From the IMG/VR virus record IMGVR_UViG_3300010371_000015, positions 1 through 44,984 of that record: a stretch of 44,984 bases of DNA; one strand, written 5' to 3'. Below are positions 8,896 to 15,618 of this stretch, piece after piece. The notes under the pieces are model-generated. The model worked only from the letters and a program-made list of their open reading frames with translations, did not search any database and was not told the DNA's origin. Every line of letters starts with the position of its first letter. Position 1 is the first letter of the stretch. Source of the stretch: a virus. Made by a program: the position numbers and the translations under genes.

Positions 8896-9506
8896 CCCTC
8901 CTCGCGACTCAGATCACGGATTACGCCCAGACGGGCCTCGCTCAGTTGCTTTCCCAATTCCAGGGAAAGCCAGCTTTCGGGGCCCTGGTGCAATCGTATC
9001 TGAATCGTGTCCAGGAACTTGAAAACGCAATCTGGGAAGTGATCCTCATCCGGGGGATTGCGGCGTCCGAGGGTGTGAACCTCGACGCGATCGGGGTCAT
9101 CGTCGGGCGTCCTCGTCTCGGCCTGGACGACACTGATTATCGAGTAGCTCTCAACTGTCAGATCTTGATCAACCGTTCGTCTGGTTGCCCAGACGACATG
9201 ATCAACATTACGACTCTGAGCATTACCCCCGGGCAGATTTTCACCTATCAGGAGGCGTATCCGGCAACGGTCCTGGTCACGGTCGAGGGAATCGCGGCAT
9301 TCAATATCCCGGTCCTCTTTGACAACCTGTTCAGAGGGAAAGCAGCGGGTGTGCGCCTGTTGATCATCCTCTCCCTCCAACCCGCCGCGGATACATTCAC
9401 CCTCTCCCCTTTCCCAGGCTCGCCCGTTGCGAGCACGACTCTGGGTTTTTCGGACATCACGAACCCAGGAACCGGCGGATACCTCACAACGATCCTAGTG
9501 GGTTAA
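8892..9506 (+). CDS. Baseplate protein, DUF2612-like
   Basis: This 204-residue protein starts with GTG overlapping the previous stop. The segment 'FGALVQSYLNRVQELENAIWEVILIRGI', followed by 'GVNLDAIGVIVGRPRLGLDDTDYR' and 'RSSGCPDDMINI', is the characteristic DUF2612 pattern (helix, then the GVxLD-IG--VG motif). That family follows baseplate J and links wedges to tail fibres in many contractile phages. The C-terminal 40 residues are variable and probably contact the fibre encoded next. Confidence 0.75.
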   Translation: MTLLATQITDYAQTGLAQLLSQFQGKPAFGALVQSYLNRVQELENAIWEVILIRGIAASEGVNLDAIGVIVGRPRLGLDDTDYRVALNCQILINRSSGCPDDMINITTLSITPGQIFTYQEAYPATVLVTVEGIAAFNIPVLFDNLFRGKAAGVRLLIILSLQPAADTFTLSPFPGSPVASTTLGFSDITNPGTGGYLTTILVG

Positions 9507-9509
9507 ACC

Positions 9510-10967
9510 ATGTCCGTTGCCAAGCCTACCACCGTCCCCCGCTGGGCCTCCGCGAACCCGTCCTCCTCGACGGTCACCCCTCCCGCGAATACGGCCGCGA
9601 TCCCGAATTGGGCAGCGGGCCCGTTCACCCCCGGTCAATTGACCATGAGGGGCGGGCAGGAATACGTCGTGATCTCGATCGCCGGGACCGGGACCTCCAC
9701 GACGGGGCCGACGGGTTCTTCCAACCCTGTCCCGATCGACAATCCAGGGGCGAATCAGGTGCAATGGGGCTGGGTCGCCTCGGTTCCCACGACCCAGGAC
9801 AGCGGGTTTCAGCCGAACACGCAACCCCCCGCGCAATATTTCAACTGGCTTTTTTACTGGATCTACCTCTGGATCCTCTGGCTCCAGGACATCGCCAATC
9901 AAGATTTCACGTCCTCGGGTGTCGGACCGTGGACCGGACCTCACCTGTTCACGGGGGGCGGAGGTCCCGGATCGGCCGCTCTCATGGTCCTGGCAGGGAT
10001 CTCGGGAGGCTCGCCGGGAATCGACGGGATCTCCTCGACCGGATTTACCAACCCGGCCGGTCCCGCTGGCCGTGGTCTCGTCGGGATCGGTGGACCCCCG
10101 GGTGTCGGGCAAGATGGCGGAGCCGGGGTTTACGGAGAAGGTACAGGGGAACAAGCCGGAGGAACGTTCCAAGGGGGGACCTCGGGAACGACATCCGGCG
10201 GGGATGGGGTCGTTTCGACGGGCGGACCCTCGGGCCGTGGTGCGACGCTCCTGGGAGGTCCCGTTCCCTCTGGTGGGGGCTCGGCTGGGATGGGGGCGGA
10301 GATTACCGGGGGCGACGGTGCGAACGGCGCGGAAATGGTCGGGGGCTCAGCCATTTCAGGGACTGGTGGCAATGGCGCCCAAATGTCCGGAGGTGGGGGC
10401 GAGTCTATCGGTGGAGTAGGTATCGGAACCGGCGCTCAACCAGGATTGGCCGGAGCCAATCTCGGCGGCACGGGCCCTGGTGTGGAAGGGATCACATCGT
10501 CCACGGGATCCGCTGTCCAGGGGAAAGTCATTTCTGGAACGGCTGCCGCGCTGGAGGCGAATAACGGCGGGATCCTTTTCTCCGACACCGGGAGTCAGAC
10601 CCAAACCCCTGCAGCCCATGTCATGAGCGGGACCCAATACCCCAAAGCGGTCCTGGTTCTCTATTTCACGTCAGGCGTTGGATTCGTGGTCAAGCGCCAT
10701 ACCAACGTCACCCCTAGCAGCGTGTCCGTGGTCGGTGGATCAACGATCCAGTTCTCTTTCGGGGTCGATATGGCGGACGTCGATTACGGGTTCACCTATG
10801 GTGCGGGAGGCGCCGGGAATCCCAAGATCGTTCAATACATCACGGGTATCAATACCGTTCATACGGCCCAATATGCCGTTTTCGATATTACCTCTACGGG
10901 AGCTTCCGCGACGAACCTTTCGGCCTTCACCGGGCAGATCACGATCACGATCTGGGGCGACCAGTGA
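9510..10967 (+). CDS. Tail fibre protein, glycine-rich
   Basis: This 485-residue protein has an N-terminal attachment module (1-130) with 'GFQPNTQPPAQYFNWLFYWIYLWILWLQDI' split over residues about 94-124, a motif common at the base of tail fibres. A glycine/threonine-rich shaft follows (about 150-340) with many GG, GNG and GGG repeats, consistent with a polyglycine-type or loose triple-stranded fibre. The C-terminal 120 residues are beta-rich and probably the receptor-binding or trimerising tip. The gene ends one base from the convergent lipoprotein gene. No fibre chaperone gene is seen next to it. Confidence 0.78.
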   Translation: MSVAKPTTVPRWASANPSSSTVTPPANTAAIPNWAAGPFTPGQLTMRGGQEYVVISIAGTGTSTTGPTGSSNPVPIDNPGANQVQWGWVASVPTTQDSGFQPNTQPPAQYFNWLFYWIYLWILWLQDIANQDFTSSGVGPWTGPHLFTGGGGPGSAALMVLAGISGGSPGIDGISSTGFTNPAGPAGRGLVGIGGPPGVGQDGGAGVYGEGTGEQAGGTFQGGTSGTTSGGDGVVSTGGPSGRGATLLGGPVPSGGGSAGMGAEITGGDGANGAEMVGGSAISGTGGNGAQMSGGGGESIGGVGIGTGAQPGLAGANLGGTGPGVEGITSSTGSAVQGKVISGTAAALEANNGGILFSDTGSQTQTPAAHVMSGTQYPKAVLVLYFTSGVGFVVKRHTNVTPSSVSVVGGSTIQFSFGVDMADVDYGFTYGAGGAGNPKIVQYITGINTVHTAQYAVFDITSTGASATNLSAFTGQITITIWGDQ

Positions 10968-10968
10968 G

Positions 10969-11244
10969 CTAACGACTCACGCAAACGTTTGCACCCTGGG
11001 TCAATACCCCCGAATCGGTGCAACAGGGCTCGCACGACCATTTCTCGCCACACGTCGGGAATACGAGGGAATCGCAGCAGTCATCCGGAACCTCGCACGG
11101 TTCCAGGTGCGAGTCACACGTGGGGATAAAGTCGTCACACGTGATCTCCCCTCCGCCCCCGTCTCTCGGGATCGAAACAGGATTCAGGATCTCCCCGTCA
11201 TTGCATCCGACCAGGAACAGGACGGCAAACAAGGATCTTCGCAT
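10969..11244 (-). CDS. Cysteine-rich lipoprotein
   Basis: A 91-residue protein with a short signal peptide: 'MRR', a hydrophobic core and the lipobox LVGC with the lipidated Cys at residue 14. About eleven cysteines follow in the mature part, including two CC pairs, suggesting several disulphides in the periplasm or on the surface. The start at 11244 is chosen because GGGAG lies 8 bases upstream. It runs convergent to the tail fibre gene with a one-base gap. Phage lipoproteins can act as outer-membrane spanins or superinfection-exclusion factors. The cysteine pattern resembles secreted proteins of predatory or myxobacteria-like Gram-negatives, so it may be host-derived. Function is unproven. 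Confidence 0.72.
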   Translation of the reverse strand: MRRSLFAVLFLVGCNDGEILNPVSIPRDGGGGEITCDDFIPTCDSHLEPCEVPDDCCDSLVFPTCGEKWSCEPCCTDSGVLTQGANVCVSR

Positions 11245-11318
11245 ACACGTCTCCCTTCGCCCCATATTAGGGCGTTCCCTTATCCCATGATCTGGGCGAG
11301 CCTGTCTATTTCACGACG

Positions 11319-11555
11319 TTACGGCAGGACGCCGTGACGATTGCGGGCCGAGTCGATCGCCTCTTTCAGCCTCGGGTATTCGCCCATGAGCCGCTCCAAC
11401 GTCCGGCGCCTAGCGCCGCACGCCTCCGCCGCTCGGCCGAGGTCCCTCTCCGTATCGTAGGCCGTCACGATCCGGGCGATCGTCGCCTCGGGATCCCGGC
11501 GCATGTCCACACGGAGATCCGAGGTCTGTCCGATTCCTTCAGTGGGCTTGGGCAC
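11319..11555 (-). CDS. Small helix-turn-helix protein
   Basis: A 78-residue protein with a GTG start directly after the TAG of the upstream gene and a good site AGGAGGA before it. Residues about 38-70 ('LGRAAEACGARRRTLERLMGEYPRLKEAI') read as a Fis-like helix-turn-helix, suggesting DNA binding. It is the last gene before the lipoprotein in the leftward direction. It could be a regulator, or a packaging-site-binding protein like some small terminase N-termini. Confidence 0.6.
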   Translation of the reverse strand: MPKPTEGIGQTSDLRVDMRRDPEATIARIVTAYDTERDLGRAAEACGARRRTLERLMGEYPRLKEAIDSARNRHGVLP

Positions 11556-11830
11556 CTATTCCTCCTTCGGGGGCGGGGGGATCATGACGCTTCCGTGGGG
11601 CACAAGCTCGGCCCGGATCTCAGTCTCGGACAGGGTTCGGATCAACCCGTACCCATCCGAGACGAACACCTGCTGACCCCGTTTCCAGGCCCGTGCCGCG
11701 GTGTAGAGCGTCGGGTAGAGGACGGCGTAGCCGGAGGGCCACGGGGACCACCAGGCCCGCGCGCGCCACCCTACCAGGGCCCCGAGCACGACGCCGGAGA
11801 GGGCGCACAGGACCCCGAGCAGGGCCGGCG

Positions 11831-11834
<4 letters not shown>
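11556..11834 (-). CDS. Small membrane protein with one N-terminal helix
   Basis: A 92-residue protein with GTG start at 11834, overlapping the upstream stop (GTGA). Residues about 4-24 are a hydrophobic helix (ALLGVLCALSGVVLGALVGW), followed by a basic/aromatic region and a soluble C-terminal domain ending in 'PPPPKEE'. This N-in or signal-anchor layout fits an inner-membrane spanin or a small exclusion protein. Nothing in the sequence decides. It is translationally coupled with the acidic-repeat gene upstream and the HTH gene downstream. Confidence 0.55.
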
Positions 11835-12262
<428 letters not shown>

Positions 12263-12273
12263 CGTGACCTCCT

Positions 12274-12289
12274 AGTTTCACGTGAAACA
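12274..12289. promoter_or_regulatory. parS-like ParB binding site
   Basis: AGTTTCACGTGAAACA matches the bacterial parS consensus TGTTTCACGTGAAACA at 15 of 16 positions, with a perfect 14-bp palindrome at 12275-12288. It lies between the -10 (12286-12291, minus strand, overlapping by four bases) and the ribosome-binding site of the gene at 11831-12262. ParB bound here would block that promoter. I found no second copy in the window by eye. Confidence 0.65.
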
Positions 12290-12314
12290 TACGTCAGGGT
12301 TGACGCATAGTCAA
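12286..12314 (-). promoter_or_regulatory. Operator-promoter copy 7
   Basis: Minus-strand promoter with -35 TTGACT (12309-12314), 17-bp spacer and -10 TATGTT (12286-12291). The spacer holds the palindrome CGTCA-N4-TGACG at 12292-12305. Drives the gene at 11831-12262 and probably those coupled after it. Confidence 0.7.
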
Positions 12315-12327
12315 GAGGAAAAAGACA

Positions 12328-12359
12328 ACGCCCCGGCGTCCGTTGGGAGGCCGGGGCGT
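12328..12359 (-). terminator. Intrinsic terminator after 12386-12694
   Basis: Perfect 10-bp inverted repeat (arms 12328-12337 and 12350-12359, 12-base loop), followed on the minus strand by a T-rich stretch (TGTCTTTTTCCT). It ends the upstream transcript just before operator-promoter copy 7. Confidence 0.7.
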
Positions 12360-12385
12360 CGAGGTCCGCCGGGGTCGAGGGTGGA

Positions 12386-12694
12386 TCAGGTGATCGCGTC
12401 AGCGTCCGTGGCCGAGACGGACCACACGTCCCCCGCCTTGCGGAAGGAGGCGAAGTAGGTCTTCGTCACGGTGATCAGCGTGCCCGGCGCGCCGTTCGGG
12501 TCCTGCACCTGGACGGGGAGGGGCATCTTGTGCGGGCCGGCGCCGAAGGTCTTGACGATGGTCTCGATCTCGGGGGCGAGGGACTTCTCCAGCTTGAGAA
12601 CCTCCTTCTGCGCCTCCTTGATCACGGCGTAGGAGATCCCGATATTTGCCATGAGGGCGGGCTTCTGATCCAGGGTGGGCTTCGCGGTGCTCAT
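12386..12694 (-). CDS. Protein of unknown function, 102 residues
   Basis: Helical N-terminal half ('YAVIKEAQKEVLKLEKSLAPEIETIVKTF', about residues 22-50), then a beta-rich half with 'LITVTKTYFASFRKAGDVWSVSATDADAI'. There is no signal peptide, membrane helix or cysteine. ATG at 12694 is preceded by GGGAG. Its promoter differs from the operator set: TTGACC, 17-bp spacer, TAGATT on the minus strand just upstream. It ends at its own terminator (12328-12359), so it is a monocistronic unit. Family not recognised. Confidence 0.65.
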   Translation of the reverse strand: MSTAKPTLDQKPALMANIGISYAVIKEAQKEVLKLEKSLAPEIETIVKTFGAGPHKMPLPVQVQDPNGAPGTLITVTKTYFASFRKAGDVWSVSATDADAIT

Positions 12695-12719
12695 TTTCGT
12701 TCTCCCGTCTAGGGTGTGA

Positions 12720-12755
12720 CCCGAATCTATGCGCTCGGGTCCGTCCGGTCAATCT
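12720..12755 (-). promoter_or_regulatory. Promoter for 12386-12694
   Basis: On the minus strand, TTGACC (overlapping the stop of the 53-residue gene) is separated by 17 bases from TAGATT. The CGTCA-N4-TGACG palindrome is absent, so this unit is not under the shared operator. A short inverted repeat ACCCGA/TCGGGT flanks the -10. Confidence 0.5.
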
Positions 12756-12910
12756 TTTTTCTCAGGGTCATGCACGAACATCCGAGGGGCCCGCCGCGCT
12801 GCCTGTTCCCACGTCTCACGACTCGGGGGCGGCGGAGGCACGTGGCCCTCCGGTAACGGTCCCCAATCGTGATCGGGAACCTGTCCGGTCTGGGTCTCGG
12901 GCGTCGACAC
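12749..12910 (-). CDS. 53-residue protein, possibly translated from a leaderless mRNA
   Basis: A GTG at 12910 opens a 53-residue frame ending with TGA at 12749-12751. The protein starts V-S-T-P-E-T, is proline-rich in the middle ('PPPPPSRETWEQAARRAPRM') and charged at the end ('EKKD'). The -10 of operator-promoter copy 6 (12917-12922) lies only seven bases upstream, which places the transcription start at or next to the GTG. The message would be leaderless or nearly so. The longer frame starting inside the -10 (12921) would not be fully transcribed and is rejected. No family recognised. Confidence 0.5.
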   Translation of the reverse strand: MSTPETQTGQVPDHDWGPLPEGHVPPPPPSRETWEQAARRAPRMFVHDPEKKD

Positions 12911-12916
12911 CCCCGA

Positions 12917-12945
12917 GTCATACGTCAGAGTTGACGCGCCGTCCA
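12917..12945 (-). promoter_or_regulatory. Operator-promoter copy 6
   Basis: Minus strand: -35 TGGACG (12940-12945), 17-bp spacer with palindrome at 12923-12936, -10 TATGAC (12917-12922). Same geometry as the other copies. Confidence 0.7.
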
Positions 12946-12980
12946 GAAGTTTTTAGAGGTGGATCGTTCGGGATCCAGAG

Positions 12981-13022
12981 GACGATTTCTCTTGACTACT
13001 AGCTGAGTCAAGAGAAATCGTC
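12981..13022. terminator. Perfect 17-bp hairpin after the fibre-like gene
   Basis: Arms 12981-12997 and 13006-13022 are exact inverted complements with an 8-base loop. The hairpin begins in the stop codon of the gene at 13022-13678 and precedes operator-promoter copy 6. The stem is AT-rich for this genome. No T-run follows on either strand, so it may be a 3'-end stabiliser, a processing site or a bidirectional non-canonical terminator. Confidence 0.6.
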
Positions 13023-13678
13023 TAGCCGTTCAGCCAGTTCGTCCCGTCACTGACCAGGGTCACGCCCCCGTTATTGGTCGTGATGGTCGACGTCTGGAGG
13101 GTCTCCGAGGCGTGAGGCGTGATCGTGATCGTGTGGGTCGCGGCGTGGCCGGTCGCGTCCTGCACGTGGAACCGGAGGCCGGCATTCCCCGCGGGGTTCG
13201 GGGCCTGGACAGAGACGACGGCAGACGTCGGGTCCGCCTTGACGTACTCGCCGATCGCCGCGACGTACGCCGAACCCGTCACGAGGGCCCAGGAATTCGC
13301 GGAGGTCCAATTGGGTCCGGCGGGCCCCGTGGAGCCGTTCGTCCCGTTCGTGCCCGCCGCGCCCGTGGCCCCGGTGACACTCGCCACCGACAGGAGCGGG
13401 GGCTGCCCCGTACCGGCGACGACGTTCCCGGAACAGGCCGTGATCGCCAGCGCCTTGCAGGCCCACGTCTGGATCGTGGAGGACGCCGTGAGGGTGACGG
13501 GCTCACCGGCCCCGTTCGTGATCGTGACCGTGGACCCCGAGCCGTCCGGCAACTGGATCCAGTCCGCGGGCGCCTCGGGGGAAACCCCGTCGGCCGCGAG
13601 GAGGAGATTGTGCGGGAGCGCGCTCGCCACGGCCCCCACGTGCGTTGCGTCGTAATGCCTGACCCAATCCGAGATCAT
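13022..13678 (-). CDS. Collagen-like fibre or decoration protein
   Basis: A 218-residue protein with a beta-rich N-terminal domain (1-100), a short collagen-like stretch of about seven Gly-X-Y triplets ('GATGAAGTNGTNGSTGPAGP', about residues 112-131) and a C-terminal beta domain of about 85 residues. This layout is typical of trimeric phage fibres, capsid fibres or receptor-binding heads. It overlaps the small-terminase-like gene by ATGA and lies on the strand opposite to all other structural genes. No signal peptide. Confidence 0.6.
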   Translation of the reverse strand: MISDWVRHYDATHVGAVASALPHNLLLAADGVSPEAPADWIQLPDGSGSTVTITNGAGEPVTLTASSTIQTWACKALAITACSGNVVAGTGQPPLLSVASVTGATGAAGTNGTNGSTGPAGPNWTSANSWALVTGSAYVAAIGEYVKADPTSAVVSVQAPNPAGNAGLRFHVQDATGHAATHTITITPHASETLQTSTITTNNGGVTLVSDGTNWLNG

Positions 13679-14226
13679 GAGTTCCCGACCCTTTCCTGAA
13701 GCGCGCGCATGGTGCGCAATTCGTCCACCGACAGGCCCGAGAGATCGGGACCCGTGTCGACCTTCTCCGTTGACTCGCCCAGGGCCAGACGCTCTGTCCG
13801 AACCCCGAGAGTGATTGCCCGGATCATATCCCGAGGCAAGAGGAGCCCCGGCATATCACTCCCCTGGGAAGCCTTTAGGAGTTTATCCGCCTCCAATTCC
13901 CCGAGCCGTTGGAGTTTCCGAGCTAGCGCCCCCTGACGCTCGGCCCGTGCTCGCGCGTCCTCGCGCGTCACCTGTTCGATTGTCTCGACCCGCAACCGAT
14001 CCAGGTGCGAGTCCCAGCATTCGGCGCGAATTCCCCAACCGTCCTCCCAGGCCAATTCCTGGAGACGGGCCCACGACAGGCCATGCCCCGACGCCCGCTT
14101 CACGAGGTCCACTAGACGGCGGGGCGTAGGGAGCGCGAGGAACGCCTGGAACAAGTCCCAGGAGAGGTCCGTGTCACAGGGCTGGCGAACCCACGGCTCC
14201 GCGGGGTTGTACTCACGGATCGCCAC
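13675..14226 (-). CDS. Putative terminase small subunit
   Basis: About 183 residues. The N-terminal third carries a helix-turn-helix-like region followed by 'WAREDGWGIRAECWDSHLDRLRVETIEQVT'-type sequence (here about residues 55-85), then a long charged helix with 'ARKLQRLGELEADKLLKA'. This order (HTH, WD-HLDR, long helix, LE/TERLALG) is seen in many phage small terminases, which bind pac/cos and recruit the large subunit. The start is uncertain: GTG at 14226 is chosen, and TTG at 14244 is possible, but no strong ribosome site is visible. It is unusual in lying far from the large terminase and on the other strand. Confidence 0.55.
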   Translation of the reverse strand: MAIREYNPAEPWVRQPCDTDLSWDLFQAFLALPTPRRLVDLVKRASGHGLSWARLQELAWEDGWGIRAECWDSHLDRLRVETIEQVTREDARARAERQGALARKLQRLGELEADKLLKASQGSDMPGLLLPRDMIRAITLGVRTERLALGESTEKVDTGPDLSGLSVDELRTMRALQERVGNS

Positions 14227-14244
14227 GGACACAGAATAGCACAA

Positions 14245-14273
14245 GGCCCCCGAAAGGTAGTCCCTCGGAGGCC
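14245..14273 (-). terminator. Possible terminator between 14344-14598 and the terminase-like gene
   Basis: Arms 14245-14253 and 14265-14273 pair over nine positions with one mismatch, with an 11-base loop. The minus strand then reads TTGTGCTATTCTGTG, only moderately T-rich. The rest of 14274-14343 holds no gene that I can see. Confidence 0.35.
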
Positions 14274-14343
14274 CTGTGTCCTGAGTTTGCCGTCCAGGCC
14301 CGGTTGCGCGCGGAGGGACTCTATCCCTTGTCCGTGCTCGGGG

Positions 14344-14598
14344 TCAACCCCGTCGGCGTTTCTGCGCCTTGACGTCCGTCACCCCATTCCTGGCCAGGTG
14401 CTCGGCCGTGAAATAGAGCGCGGCGATTTCGAGGACTTCGCCGAAGTATTCCTCCCTCGACGTGTCCCGGTTGGCGTCAAAGTCCCGAGCCGCTCCGCGA
14501 AGCAGGGCGCGGGCCGTGCATCGAGTATCTCCCCCGGTGAGGCTGAGACCCGCCTCCTTGATTTCCTCGAAAAACTCCTTCGGCGTTTTCCTGCTCAT
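14344..14598 (-). CDS. Small helical protein of unknown function
   Basis: An 84-residue protein, strongly helical and charged ('TPKEFFEEIKEAG', 'REEYFGEVLEIAALYFTAEHLARNG'), ending in a basic 'KRRRG' tail. ATG at 14598 overlaps the upstream TGA. It is the third gene of a three-gene leftward operon read from operator-promoter copy 5. No membrane helix, cysteine motif or known family. Confidence 0.65.
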   Translation of the reverse strand: MSRKTPKEFFEEIKEAGLSLTGGDTRCTARALLRGAARDFDANRDTSREEYFGEVLEIAALYFTAEHLARNGVTDVKAQKRRRG

Positions 14599-14912
14599 GA
14601 CGCACCTTTCCGATCCAGGACGAATCCGTGATTACACCCGCCCTGGAGAGGGTGGCAGACGTGCGTCGTTTCGTCCGGTTGCTCGGCCCGGATCGCCTCG
14701 GGCAACTCGATCACGGCGCGGGCCCCGCACATAGGACAGGGCTGGGGGATGACGGTCGATTTGTAGTCTTTCCCCTTGTACGTCCAGGGAAACGTATCGG
14801 CCCCGAATGCCTGAAGGCATGCGGCAGGGGTTCGGCACCGATCCAGAGGGAATCCCTTGACCCCGTGTTTCGGGCAGGCGTCGCGCTTGGCGCGCGCGGT
14901 TTCGTTCTTCAC
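14595..14912 (-). CDS. Putative zinc-binding protein
   Basis: A 105-residue protein. GTG at 14912 overlaps the TGA of the upstream gene, which fixes this start against longer upstream frames. Cysteine/histidine pairs ('CPKHG' near the start, 'CRTPAAC', 'CPMCGA' about residue 60, 'CHPLQGGCNHG' near the end) suggest one or two zinc sites, similar to phage zinc-ribbon proteins that bind nucleic acid or host enzymes. Middle gene of the operon starting at operator-promoter copy 5. Confidence 0.62.
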   Translation of the reverse strand: MKNETARAKRDACPKHGVKGFPLDRCRTPAACLQAFGADTFPWTYKGKDYKSTVIPQPCPMCGARAVIELPEAIRAEQPDETTHVCHPLQGGCNHGFVLDRKGAS

Positions 14913-15148
14913 GACGCCACCATTGCGGCGCGTGCGACGTTGGAGACCAGGGACTCGACGGCCCAGCCAGAGTGAGACCGGCAGACTCCGTCCGCCCCGG
15001 TCCACCCCAGCCAACAGGTCCCCTCCCCGAAAATGCCCCCGATCTCTTCGATCGAATATACGCTGAACGAATCCGGTTTCGCGACGGGGCCGGAGATTTC
15101 GACCTTGTAGTCCCGACCATTGAAAGAGACACGCTTGCTGGTGGCCAT
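14909..15148 (-). CDS. Small protein of unknown function, 79 residues
   Basis: The first gene after operator-promoter copy 5. The protein starts with basic strands ('MATSKRVSFNGRDYKVEI'), then a glycine/tryptophan-rich centre ('CWLGWTGADGVCRSH') with two cysteines, and ends hydrophobic ('SNVARAAMVAS'). No clear signal peptide or family. ATG at 15148 has AGGA upstream. The stop overlaps the next GTG, so the three genes down to 14344 are coupled. Confidence 0.65.
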   Translation of the reverse strand: MATSKRVSFNGRDYKVEISGPVAKPDSFSVYSIEEIGGIFGEGTCWLGWTGADGVCRSHSGWAVESLVSNVARAAMVAS

Positions 15149-15171
15149 GTTCCTAACCGCCTTTCAAGAGA

Positions 15172-15200
15172 GTTATACGTCAGAGTTGACGTACTGTCCA
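15172..15200 (-). promoter_or_regulatory. Operator-promoter copy 5
   Basis: Minus strand: -35 TGGACA (15195-15200), 17-bp spacer with palindrome at 15178-15191, -10 TATAAC (15172-15177). Serves the operon 15148-14344. Confidence 0.75.
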
Positions 15201-15210
15201 GGAGAAAGAA

Positions 15211-15244
15211 CGGGACCCCGGTCGATTTCTCGGCCGGGGTCCCG
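15211..15244 (-). terminator. Intrinsic terminator after 15251-15523
   Basis: Perfect 11-bp GC-rich stem (15211-15221 with 15234-15244), 12-base loop containing TCGATTTC, then a T-rich TTCTTTCTCC on the minus strand. It lies between the stop and the next operator-promoter. Confidence 0.75.
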
Positions 15245-15250
15245 AGGCGG

Positions 15251-15523
15251 TCACGTGGGCTCGGGGAGGTTCGCGTCCCAGGTAGCCTTCGTCACGTGCG
15301 CGCCCTCCACCTGTCCGCGCCGGTCGTTCCACTGAAAGCCCTGCCAGGACTCCCAGCGCTTATAGACGACGTTCCACCGATAGATCAGGACGGCCTTGTC
15401 CCGGAACAGGTTGGCCTGGTGTTTGGCCTGTTCCTTGGCGGTCTCAGCCGATTCCTTCCCGGCCGGGATCTCCCGGGTGATGCGCCTGTCCGAACCGTCG
15501 AGCGTGATTGCGTAGCGGGCCAT
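15251..15523 (-). CDS. Small basic protein of unknown function, 90 residues
   Basis: A monocistronic cassette: operator-promoter copy 4, AGGAGG ribosome site, ATG at 15523 and its own terminator. The protein has a charged helix ('AGKESAETAKEQAKHQANLFRDKA', about residues 21-44, in parts) and an aromatic second half ('YRWNVVYKRWESWQGFQWNDRRG'). No membrane helix and no cysteine. It looks like a small cytoplasmic binder, as expected for host-takeover or counter-defence factors. That role is inferred from the cassette style only. Confidence 0.68.
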   Translation of the reverse strand: MARYAITLDGSDRRITREIPAGKESAETAKEQAKHQANLFRDKAVLIYRWNVVYKRWESWQGFQWNDRRGQVEGAHVTKATWDANLPEPT

Positions 15524-15542
15524 TTCGTTGCCTCCTGAGAGA

Positions 15543-15571
15543 GTTATACGTCAGTCCTGACGCATCGTCCA
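15543..15571 (-). promoter_or_regulatory. Operator-promoter copy 4
   Basis: Minus strand: -35 TGGACG (15566-15571), 17-bp spacer with palindrome at 15549-15562, -10 TATAAC (15543-15548). Confidence 0.75.
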
Positions 15572-15582
15572 GGGAAAAGAGG

Positions 15583-15611
15583 GAGGGTCCGGTCGATTTC
15601 CCCGGGCCCTC
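15583..15611 (-). terminator. Intrinsic terminator after 15619-15810
   Basis: Arms 15583-15592 and 15602-15611 pair over ten positions with one wobble. The loop again holds TCGATTTC. The minus strand continues TCTTTTCCC. Confidence 0.65.
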
Positions 15612-15618
15612 ACCTAGC

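Noticed and set aside
12727-12921. 64-residue minus-strand frame starting at 12921
   Set aside because: Its ATG lies inside the -10 of operator-promoter copy 6, and the protein is Arg-rich. The 53-residue frame in another phase is more protein-like.
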